Source of the DNA: Nocardioides sp. 1609
GTDB taxonomy: Bacteria; Actinomycetota; Actinomycetes; Propionibacteriales; Nocardioidaceae
Length of the DNA: 64,000 nt
Assembly (NCBI RefSeq): GCF_004522105.1
Contig: NZ_SPUJ01000003.1
Location: 434,001-498,000, forward strand
Reading direction: 5' to 3'
The position numbers and the translations under genes are program-made. The notes under the pieces were generated by a model, which did not search any database, was not told the DNA's origin, and worked only from the letters and a program-made list of their open reading frames with translations. Every line of letters begins with the position of its first letter. Position 1 is the stretch's first letter. This document shows, one piece after another, positions 31,185 through 40,004 of the stretch.

Positions 31185-31189
31185 GGGCC

Positions 31190-31284
31190 CATTGTGCCCG
31201 AATGTGCCAACAAATATGCGGGAAGTTGCCTGAATGTGGGGATTTCGTGGATTTGCAACAGCGAGCAAGCGACCGTCAGGCAAC
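31190..31284. promoter_or_regulatory. Promoter/operator region of the HTH-TPR gene
   Basis: The patch holds the -10 (CACAAT), a CATT-n7-AATG inverted repeat (31190-31204), GAATGTGCCAA (31200-31210), GAATGTGGGGA (31232-31242), and a perfect 9-bp inverted repeat GTTGCCTGA (31225-31233) / TCAGGCAAC (31276-31284). It is more A+T-rich than its flanks. The rest of the 146-nt gap (31185-31330) has no gene. Confidence 0.5.
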
Positions 31285-31330
31285 GTGTACCCGGCTCAGG
31301 CGCATCCAGAACCTGTTCGGCGAGATTGGT

Positions 31331-32305
31331 TCACACGCTCGTGCGTGTCGAGCCGGCCCAGTCCGGGTCGCTGTCGGCGCCACCCTGCAGGTCCCCGCCG
31401 GGCGAGGTCGCGTCCGTCCTGCCGGCGAGGGCACGAAGGACCGCCTCGTCGAGCGACAGGTAGGACACGCCGGGAGACAGGTCGCGGCGGGCGTCGTCGT
31501 CGCGCACCAGCATGTCGTGCGACAGGCTGTGCACGAGGGCGCGCACGGTCGAGCGCGGGATGCCGGTGATCGCCGCGACGGCCTCCCCCACCAGCGACAC
31601 CGGCGCGAGCAGCACCGGCACCTGCGGTCGCTCGAGACCCGCGAGGCTCGCGAACCGCGCGAGCAGGTCGGCGTAGGCGAGCACCTCGTCGCCGCCCACG
31701 TCGTAGGAGCGGTTGCGCGGGGAGCCGTCGAGCGCCGCGACCAGCAGGCGGACGACGTCCTCCGCGGCGATCGGCTGGATCCGGCCCGACATCCACGTCG
31801 GCAGCGCCGTCAGCGGGAGCCGCTCGGTGGTGCGACGCATCACCTCGAACGACATCGAGCCGGCGCCGAGGACCATCGAGGCGCGCAGCACCGTCGCCGG
31901 CACCTCGCCGTCAAGGAGGATCTGCTCGACCTCGTGCCGGGACCGGAGGTGGTCGGAGAGGTCGCCGTCGGGGAACAGCCCGGACAGGTAGACGATCCGC
32001 TCGACCCCGGCGCGGGCGCACGAGTCGACGACGTACTCGGCGGCCTCGCGGTCGCGGCGCACGAACTCCCCCGCGCCCATCGAGTGCACCAGGTAGACGA
32101 GGGCGTCGACCCCGCGCACGGCGAGGTGCACCGAGACGGTGTCCTCGACGTCGAGGTGACGGCGCTCGACGTCGTCGGACCAGGCGAAGCGGTCGATGGC
32201 GTCGAGGTCGCGCGCGCCGACCACCACGTCGTGGCCGGCGGCGACCAGGACGGGCACCAGCCGGGAGCCGATGTAGCCGGTGGCACCGGCGACGAGGACG
32301 CGCAT
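31331..32305 (-). CDS. NAD(P)-binding epimerase/nucleoside-sugar-type Rossmann protein
   Basis: 324 residues with the N-terminal dinucleotide motif VLVAGATGYIGSRLVPVL, then YLVHSMGAGEF and a YLSGLFPDGD active-site region of the extended SDR / NmrA-like branch (the YbjT/DUF2867-type group). C-terminal residues ~205-300 have no clear motif. Substrate unknown. The ATG at 32305 is 6 nt after TACGTT on the minus strand. Divergent from the LysR-like gene. Confidence 0.82.
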   Translation of the reverse strand: MRVLVAGATGYIGSRLVPVLVAAGHDVVVGARDLDAIDRFAWSDDVERRHLDVEDTVSVHLAVRGVDALVYLVHSMGAGEFVRRDREAAEYVVDSCARAGVERIVYLSGLFPDGDLSDHLRSRHEVEQILLDGEVPATVLRASMVLGAGSMSFEVMRRTTERLPLTALPTWMSGRIQPIAAEDVVRLLVAALDGSPRNRSYDVGGDEVLAYADLLARFASLAGLERPQVPVLLAPVSLVGEAVAAITGIPRSTVRALVHSLSHDMLVRDDDARRDLSPGVSYLSLDEAVLRALAGRTDATSPGGDLQGGADSDPDWAGSTRTSV

Positions 32306-32332
32306 TGCTCGAACGTACGGGAGACTGCGGCG

Positions 32333-32935
32333 GTGACCACCACCCCCACGGCCCGCCCAGCGCCGTTCCGTGTCGGCTTCGTCACCGGCGCCACGCCCGA
32401 CAAGTGGGGGCGCACCTGGCGTGAGCGGCGGCGCGAGCCGCTCGAGCTGGTGCCGGTGACCGAGGAGGAGCAGGAGACGCGGCTGCGCGACCGGTCCCTC
32501 GACATGGTCCTGGCGCGCCTGCCCGTCGACCGCGACGGCGTCCACTGCGTGCCGCTGTACGACGAGGTGGCGGTCGTCGTCGCCGGCGTCGACCACTTCG
32601 TCGCGGGTGCCGACGAGGTCGAGCTGGCGGACCTGGCCGGCGAGCAGCTGGTGCTGCCGCACCCCTCGGGCTGGACACCGGACGCCGACCAGCTCGCCTG
32701 GCCGGCCATGTCGCAGCGCGACGCGGTCGAGACGGTGGCGGCCGGCACCGGCGTGGCGATCGTCCCGATGTCGGTGGCGAGGCTCTTCAACCGCAAGGAC
32801 GTCGTGACCCGTCCGGTCGTCGACGTCGCGCCGACGACGATCGGTCTCACCTGGCTCGTCGAGCACGACGACGAGCGCTGCCAGGCGTTCGTCGGCGTCG
32901 TGCGGGGGCGCTCGGCCCGCTCCAGCCGGGGCTGA
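32333..32935 (+). CDS. LysR substrate-binding-domain-only protein
   Basis: About 200 residues resembling the effector domain of LysR regulators: FRVGFVTGATPDKWG, VPLYDEVAVVVAGVDHFV, and GTGVAIVPMSVARL. The DNA-binding N-terminal helix-turn-helix is absent; only ~15 residues precede the domain, and no frameshifted HTH is seen upstream. The GTG at 32333 is 6 nt after GAGACT (32321-32326). It may bind a ligand without DNA binding, or be a remnant. The C-terminal RSARSSRG tail is basic. Confidence 0.65.
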   Translation: MTTTPTARPAPFRVGFVTGATPDKWGRTWRERRREPLELVPVTEEEQETRLRDRSLDMVLARLPVDRDGVHCVPLYDEVAVVVAGVDHFVAGADEVELADLAGEQLVLPHPSGWTPDADQLAWPAMSQRDAVETVAAGTGVAIVPMSVARLFNRKDVVTRPVVDVAPTTIGLTWLVEHDDERCQAFVGVVRGRSARSSRG

Positions 32936-32952
32936 CCGCGGTCCGGCCCCGC

Positions 32953-34774
<1,822 letters not shown>

Positions 34775-34779
34775 GCTCC

Positions 34780-34786
34780 TAGAGTG
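34780..34786. promoter_or_regulatory. Overlapping divergent -10 elements (ankyrin / galK)
   Basis: TAGAGT (34780-34785, plus strand) lies 7 nt before the galK start. The complementary CACTCT (34781-34786, minus strand) lies 6 nt before the ankyrin start. Five bases are shared, so the two promoters should be mutually exclusive. Confidence 0.6.
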
Positions 34787-34792
34787 GCAGCC

Positions 34793-35911
34793 GTGGTGAC
34801 CACGGCGACCGCCCCGGGGCGGGTGAACCTGATCGGTGAGCACACCGACTACAACGACGGGCTCTGCCTGCCGATCGCGATCCCCTACGTCACGACGGCG
34901 CGCGCGACGCGGCGCGACGACGGTCGGCTCCGGATCGTCAGCGCGCAGCAGGACGGGTCCGCGGGCGCGTGGGAGGGCACCCTCGAGGACGCGGGGCCGG
35001 GACGGGTCGACGGCTGGGCGGCGTACGCCGCGGGCACGCTGTGGGCGCTGGACCAGGCCGGGTACGACGTCCCCGGGCTCGACCTGGAGGTCGACAGCAC
35101 GGTGCCGGTGGGCGCCGGCCTGTCGAGCTCGGCCGCCCTCGAGGCGGCGGTCGCCGCGGCCGTCGTCGGGCTGGCCGGCCGCGACCTGGACGACGCCGTC
35201 CGCCGCGACCTCGTCGCCGTCTGCCGGCGGGCCGAGTCGGAGGTCGTCGGGGCACCGACCGGAGGTCTCGACCAGAGCGCCGTGCTGCTCACCCGGACCG
35301 ACAGCGCGCTGCTGCTCGACTTCGACGGCGCGGACCCGCGCGTGGTGCCGTTCGCCCTGGCGGCCGACGGGCTGGCGCTGGTCGTCGTCGACACCCGGGT
35401 CTCGCACGCCCTGACCGACGGCGGCTACGGCTCGCGGCGCGACGAGTGCGAGCAGGCGGCCCGGGCCCTCGACGTCCGGTCGCTGCGTCACGCCACGCTC
35501 GACGCCGTCGAGGGGCTGGACGACGACGTCCTGCGCCGGCGGGCCCGCCACGTCGTCACCGAGAACGCCCGCGTCGAGGAGGCCGTCGCCGCGATCGGCG
35601 AGCGCGACTGGGCCCGTCTCGGCGTGCTGTTCGCCGCGTCGCACGTCTCCATGCGCGACGACTTCGAGATCTCCTGCGCCGAGCTCGACCTCGTCGTCGA
35701 CACCGCCGTCCAGGCCGGCGCCCTCGGGGCCCGGATGACCGGCGGCGGGTTCGGCGGTTCCGCGATCGCCCTCGTGCCGGTCGAGCGCGTCGAGGCCTGC
35801 CGGCGCGCGATCGACACCGCCTTCGCCCTCGCCGGCCACCGTCCGCCCGCCCACCTCGACGGGACGCCGTCCGGCCCGGCCACCGTGGTCCGACCCCCGC
35901 GTCGGGGGTAG
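34793..35911 (+). CDS. galK: Galactokinase
   Basis: 372 residues of the GHMP kinase superfamily. Motif 1 GRVNLIGEHTDYNDG is the galactose-kinase signature near the N-terminus, motif 2 GAGLSSSAALEAAV binds ATP, and motif 3 is MTGGGFGGSAIAL. Asp of GGLDQSA is the expected catalytic residue. It phosphorylates galactose in the Leloir pathway. No galT or galE is next to it. The GTG at 34793 follows a -10 by 7 nt; a second GTG is at 34796. The stop codon lies inside the terminator hairpin. Confidence 0.96.
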   Translation: MVTTATAPGRVNLIGEHTDYNDGLCLPIAIPYVTTARATRRDDGRLRIVSAQQDGSAGAWEGTLEDAGPGRVDGWAAYAAGTLWALDQAGYDVPGLDLEVDSTVPVGAGLSSSAALEAAVAAAVVGLAGRDLDDAVRRDLVAVCRRAESEVVGAPTGGLDQSAVLLTRTDSALLLDFDGADPRVVPFALAADGLALVVVDTRVSHALTDGGYGSRRDECEQAARALDVRSLRHATLDAVEGLDDDVLRRRARHVVTENARVEEAVAAIGERDWARLGVLFAASHVSMRDDFEISCAELDLVVDTAVQAGALGARMTGGGFGGSAIALVPVERVEACRRAIDTAFALAGHRPPAHLDGTPSGPATVVRPPRRG

Positions 35912-35971
35912 TCCCGGACGATCGGCCCCAGTTCTCGCCGAGAACCGGGGCCGATCGTCCGGGACTACCCC
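35905..35971. terminator. 33-bp-arm bidirectional terminator hairpin (galK / DUF2252)
   Basis: An almost perfect inverted repeat of 33-bp arms around one unpaired base, with one mismatch. Left arm starts GGGGTAGTCCCGGACGATCG. It overlaps the galK stop codon (TAG 35909-35911) and ends 5 bp before the DUF2252 stop. It must serve both convergent genes. Confidence 0.75.
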
Positions 35972-35976
35972 GGCGG

Positions 35977-37332
35977 TCAGGTCGCGGAGACGCCGATCCG
36001 ACCTCCGCGGAAGGCCGCGACGAAGGTGGCGTGGTCGGCGCGGACCCGCTCGGCGTAGGTGCGCCCGAAGTCGACGACCCAGGCGACGAGGTCGTCGTCG
36101 CGGCCGTCGACGCTCGCCACGATCGCCTCCTCCACCTGGAACTCGACCAGGTCCTGGTCGCTGTCCTCGTCGGAGGCGCAGTGGATCTTGGCGGTGGCGC
36201 GACCGAGGAGGTCCACGACCTGCTCGATGTCGGCGGGCTCGGTGAGGTCCTTCCAGTCGAGGTCGACCTCGTAGGGCGAGACCTCGGAGACGACGTACCC
36301 GACGCCGTCGAGGTCGGTGTAGCCGAGCATCGGGTCGGTGTGCACCTGCAGGGCGCGCTGGCTCACCACGGTGCGGTGCCCCTCGTGGTCGAAGTAGCGC
36401 CCGACGGCGGCGGCGTCCACGAACCGGCTGATGGCCGGCACGTTGGCCTGCTTCATCGACAGCAGGACGTCGTTGTCGAGGGCCTGGCTGTAGCCCTCCA
36501 CGAGCAGGCTGTACGCCGGCAGCCCGGCGCTCCCGATCCCGAACCCGGACTTCCCGGCCACGTCACGCAGGTCGTAGAACAGGTCCCTCTCCGCGCGACG
36601 ACGCGGCGGGATCGTGTCGAGGTAGCGCTGGAACGCCTCGACGACGGCGGCCCGTTCGCCGTCGTCGAGCCGGCGGATCGTCGGGTCGTCGTCGCGGAAC
36701 CGGCGGGTGCCGTCGACCTCGCGGGTGTTGGCGTCGAGCAGGTCGGCGCGACGGCGGCGCCGCGCCGTGATGAGGGCGTCGCGCACGGGACCCTCGGTGT
36801 TGTCGAGGTGGAGCGAGAAGTCGTCGTCGGTGGGGCTCTCGACGTACGCCGCGACCTGGGCGAGGTAGGCCCGGACGTAGCGCTCGGTCAGCGAGGCGAC
36901 GTCCTCCTCGGGCAGTGCCTTCTGCCAGCCGACGAGCGCCAGCGACGCCGCGAAGCGACGCAGGTCCCAGGTGTAGCTGCCCAGGAAGGCCTCGTCGAAG
37001 TCGTTCACGTCGAACACCAGGCGGCCGTCGGAGTTGAGGTAGGTGCCGAAGTTCTCCACGTGCAGGTCGCCGTGCACCCAGATCCGGGCCGCGTCACCCG
37101 TGGCGAACGGGTCGTCGTCGCCGCCGGCGATGACGTCGTGGAAGAACAGGCACGCCGTGCCGCGGTAGAAGGCGTGCGGGTCGCGGGCCATCGTCCGGTA
37201 CTTCGCGCGGAACGCCGCCGGGTCGGCCTCCATCAACGGGGCGAAGGCGTCACCGAGCACGGAGACGATCACCTCGGTCCGCTCGTCGGTGCCGCTGCCG
37301 GCGTCTTCGCTCGTTTCGCTCGTGTCGCTCAT
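35977..37332 (-). CDS. DUF2252 family protein
   Basis: About 451 residues. Family features include RTMARDPHAFYRGTACLF, the kinase-like loop IWVHGDLHVENFGTYLNSDG, DVNDFDEAFLGSYTWDLRR and GIGSAGLPAYSLL. The HGDLHxxNF/DxNDFD pair resembles choline kinase and aminoglycoside phosphotransferase active sites, so kinase activity is possible, but none is established. The ATG at 37332 is 7 nt after CACGGT (37340-37345, minus strand); an in-frame GTG at 37341 is an alternative. Monocistronic. Confidence 0.9.
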   Translation of the reverse strand: MSDTSETSEDAGSGTDERTEVIVSVLGDAFAPLMEADPAAFRAKYRTMARDPHAFYRGTACLFFHDVIAGGDDDPFATGDAARIWVHGDLHVENFGTYLNSDGRLVFDVNDFDEAFLGSYTWDLRRFAASLALVGWQKALPEEDVASLTERYVRAYLAQVAAYVESPTDDDFSLHLDNTEGPVRDALITARRRRRADLLDANTREVDGTRRFRDDDPTIRRLDDGERAAVVEAFQRYLDTIPPRRRAERDLFYDLRDVAGKSGFGIGSAGLPAYSLLVEGYSQALDNDVLLSMKQANVPAISRFVDAAAVGRYFDHEGHRTVVSQRALQVHTDPMLGYTDLDGVGYVVSEVSPYEVDLDWKDLTEPADIEQVVDLLGRATAKIHCASDEDSDQDLVEFQVEEAIVASVDGRDDDLVAWVVDFGRTYAERVRADHATFVAAFRGGRIGVSAT

Positions 37333-37438
37333 GTCGCCCACCGTGCCAGATGCTCCCGAGCGGGTGGGTGCACGTACTCAGGCGGGTCGAGTACCTCGGC
37401 ACGCTTCCCGGGGCTCGATCCGCAGCAGTCTTCTGGTC

Positions 37439-37726
37439 ATGACGAACCAGACGCCCACCAAGAACACCAACGCCTTCTTCGCCATGGCCGGCATCTCCTT
37501 CGCCGTGTCCCTGCTGGCCCTGATGTTCGCGATCCTCTACCTGGACGCCGACCCGTGGGCCAAGGCCTTCCTCGCGATCGGGACGCTGTTCCTCACGACC
37601 TCGGCCTTCACCCTGGCCAAGTGCGTGCGTGACAACCAGGAGAGCCAGTCCGTGGTCCACCGTCTCGACCAGGCCCGCGTCGACCGCCTCCTCGCCGAGC
37701 ACGACCCCTTCCGCGCCGTCTCCTGA
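37439..37726 (+). CDS. YiaA/YiaB-family two-helix membrane protein
   Basis: 95 residues with two transmembrane segments (AFFAMAGISFAVSLLALMFA and LAIGTLFLTTSAFTLAKCV) joined by a short WAKAF loop, followed by RDNQES, the YiaAB signature, and a short cytoplasmic tail. Function unknown in the family; linked elsewhere to stress and envelope. ATG at 37439 is 7 nt after CAGTCT (37426-37431). Confidence 0.85.
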   Translation: MTNQTPTKNTNAFFAMAGISFAVSLLALMFAILYLDADPWAKAFLAIGTLFLTTSAFTLAKCVRDNQESQSVVHRLDQARVDRLLAEHDPFRAVS

Positions 37727-37837
37727 CGTCGGCCCGCCCCACCCGCCGCCGGTGGGTCCGCACCCCTGCGGGCCCACCGGCGCTGTGCTTTGATCGACGG
37801 ATCCCTCCCCCCGCACCACGAACAGAGGAGCCGCCCC

Positions 37838-38236
37838 GTGCCCAACCCCGCGTTCGCGAAGCTCAGGCAGGCCGCCACCACCGCGTTCCACGTCGGTGAC
37901 CGGGCCGTGCGCACGGCCACCCCGATGGTGCTGAGGGCGGCGGACGACGTCCGCGACCGGCTGCGCAAGGCCGGCGCACCGACCGCCGCGCCGACGCCCA
38001 CGAGGACCGGCGCGACGGCTGAGCCGGCGGTGGCTCCGCCCGGCAGGACCGAGCCGGAGACCCGACCGACGCACAAGGCGGGGAACGAGCAGACGGGCGG
38101 GCCGACGGGCGACGTGCCGACGCCGGCGTCGATCGCCAAGAACGTCCCCCACCAGCGCCCGGTCGCCAAGCCCGCACCGGCCGCGACCCGGAAGCCGTCG
38201 GACGCCCCCGGCGGGAAGCTGCCGCCGCGCCGCTGA
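37838..38236 (+). CDS. Hypothetical Pro/Ala-rich protein
   Basis: 132 residues, unrecognised. An N-terminal helix-like segment (FAKLRQAATTAFHVGDRAVR) is followed by a long low-complexity tail rich in Pro, Ala, Thr and Lys (TPTRTGATAEPAVAPPGRTE). The GTG at 37838 has AGGAG 8 nt upstream. It resembles the next gene in layout, and the pair may be related. Confidence 0.6.
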   Translation: MPNPAFAKLRQAATTAFHVGDRAVRTATPMVLRAADDVRDRLRKAGAPTAAPTPTRTGATAEPAVAPPGRTEPETRPTHKAGNEQTGGPTGDVPTPASIAKNVPHQRPVAKPAPAATRKPSDAPGGKLPPRR

Positions 38237-38302
38237 CCTCGCGGCGCCCCGCTCACCCGGTGGGACGGACCCCCGCGCCCGGTGACGTGCGACGGTGGGG
38301 GC

Positions 38303-38785
38303 ATGGCCCTCCTCAGCACCGTCGGTTCCCTCGTGCGACTCCCCCTGCGTCTCCTCGGCGGGGCCGTCGGCCTCGTCAAGGCCACGATCGGCGGACAGCG
38401 CCCCGACGAGCCCGCGCCGTTCCCGACCAAGGCCCAGCCGGCGCCCGACCCGAGGCCGGCCACCCGCGCCACGCCGACGCGGAAGGCGCCCGCGAAGGGC
38501 CCCGTCGGCGTCCCGGCGGCTGCGCCCGACCCGCGGCCCACGGCCCGCGCCACGCCGGCGCGGAAGGCCCCCGCGAAGGCCCCCGCGAAGGCCCCCGCTG
38601 ATACCCCGGTGAAGGCCTCGACGAAGGCCCCCGCTGATAGCCCCGCCAAGGACCCCGTCGACGTCCCGGCCCCGGTGACCGACATCGACGCCGCCGCGAG
38701 CGCCGACGAGGTCGAGGTGACCCCGTCCGACGTCGCCGACGCGATGGGCAGCCAGCTCGACGACCGCCCGCCCAGCCCGTCCTGA
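38303..38785 (+). CDS. Lys/Ala/Pro-repeat basic protein (histone H1-like tail)
   Basis: 160 residues. An N-terminal amphipathic/hydrophobic helix (LVRLPLRLLGGAVGLVKATI) is followed by two copies of a 20-odd residue unit containing APDPRP..RATP.RKAPAK, then KAPAKAPAKAPAD and KASTKAPADSPAKD, and an acidic C-terminal end. The repeat is also visible in DNA (38443-38497 against 38525-38580). Such KAP-rich tails occur in histone H1-like bacterial nucleoid proteins, but the N-terminal hydrophobic helix suggests membrane association. The ATG at 38303 is 6 nt after GACGGT. Its stop is 1 nt from the stop of the convergent dehydrogenase. Confidence 0.6.
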   Translation: MALLSTVGSLVRLPLRLLGGAVGLVKATIGGQRPDEPAPFPTKAQPAPDPRPATRATPTRKAPAKGPVGVPAAAPDPRPTARATPARKAPAKAPAKAPADTPVKASTKAPADSPAKDPVDVPAPVTDIDAAASADEVEVTPSDVADAMGSQLDDRPPSPS

Positions 38786-38786
38786 G

Positions 38787-40004
38787 CTACCTCAGCTCGG
38801 CGCTGGAGAGCCCCAGGACCCGTCGGGCGACGATGAGCTGCTGGATCTGCTGGGTGCCCTCGAAGATGTCGAGGATCTTGGAGTCACGCGCCCACTTCTC
38901 CAGCAGCTCGGTCTCGCTGTAGCCGATCGTCCCGGCCAGCTCGACACAGCCCAGGGTGATGTCGGAGCCCACCCGGCCGGCCTTCGCCTTGGCCATCGAC
39001 GCCTCCAGGGAGTTCGGCCTCCGGTTGTCGGCCATCCAGGCGGCCTGGAGCATCAGCAGTCGGGCACCCTCCCAGTCCGACTCCATCCGCAGCAGCCGCG
39101 CCGCCGCGGCCGACTGCAGGGTCGCCGCGCGGTCGTGGTCGACCACGACGCCGGCGTCCGCGAGGAGCTGGCGGGTCAGGTCGAGCGCCGCTCGCGCGCA
39201 CCCGACGGCCATCGCCGCGACCAGCGGCCGGGTGTTGTCGAACGTCGCCATCGCCCCGGCGAAACCGCCACCGCTCGTGTCCACGTCGGGCGAGCCGAGC
39301 AGGTTCGCACGAGGGACGCGGCAGTCCTCGAAGATGATCGTCGCGGTGTCGGAGGCCCGGATGCCCAGCTTGTGCTCCAGGCGGTCCACGCGCATGCCCG
39401 GCGTCCCCCTCGGCACGACGAACGACTTGATCGCTGCGCGTCCCAGGTCGCGGTCGAGGGTGGCCCAGACCACGACGTGGTCGGCGCGCTCGCCCGAGGT
39501 GACGTAGATCTTCTCGCCGTTGAGGACGTACTCGTCGCCGTCGAGGGTCGCGGTGGTGCGGATGTTGGCCGAGTCGGAGCCGACCCCGGGCTCGGTGATC
39601 GCCATCGCGGCCCAGACGCCGGCGAAGCGCTCGAGCTGCTCGTCGTCGGCGACCGAGGCGATCGCGGAGTTGCCGAGGCCCTGGCGCGGCATCGACAGCA
39701 GCAACCCGACGTCGCCCCAGCACATCTCGGCGATCGACATCACCGAGGCCAGGTTCGCGCCGTTCCTGGTCGCGCCGGTGGCGTCGTCGTCCTCGCGGCG
39801 GACGCCGGCGGCACCCGCGCCCTCACCGGCCCCGGACTCCGAGAGCCCGTCGATCATCGCGGCGAGCATGTCGAGCTCCCGGGGGTACTCGTGCTCGGCG
39901 CGGTCGTACTTGCGCGAGATCGGTCGCAACATGTTCATCGCGACCTGGTGGGCCTGGCCCACCAGCGGACGGAACTTCCGCGGGTCGTCGAGGTTGATGG
40001 CCAC
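38787..40004 (-). CDS. Acyl-CoA dehydrogenase (second of pair)
   Basis: 405 residues, FAD-dependent. Marks: MAITEPGVGSDSANIRTTA (substrate/FAD binding), GEKIYVTSGERADHVVVWA, the KLGIRASDTATIIFEDCRVP loop, and the C-terminal catalytic base and FAD tail in ILDIFEGTQQIQQLIVARRV. The GTG start shares one base with the stop of the upstream dehydrogenase (TAGTG), so they are coupled and probably form a hetero-oligomer. Acyl-CoA substrate unknown. Confidence 0.93.
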   Translation of the reverse strand: MAINLDDPRKFRPLVGQAHQVAMNMLRPISRKYDRAEHEYPRELDMLAAMIDGLSESGAGEGAGAAGVRREDDDATGATRNGANLASVMSIAEMCWGDVGLLLSMPRQGLGNSAIASVADDEQLERFAGVWAAMAITEPGVGSDSANIRTTATLDGDEYVLNGEKIYVTSGERADHVVVWATLDRDLGRAAIKSFVVPRGTPGMRVDRLEHKLGIRASDTATIIFEDCRVPRANLLGSPDVDTSGGGFAGAMATFDNTRPLVAAMAVGCARAALDLTRQLLADAGVVVDHDRAATLQSAAAARLLRMESDWEGARLLMLQAAWMADNRRPNSLEASMAKAKAGRVGSDITLGCVELAGTIGYSETELLEKWARDSKILDIFEGTQQIQQLIVARRVLGLSSAELR

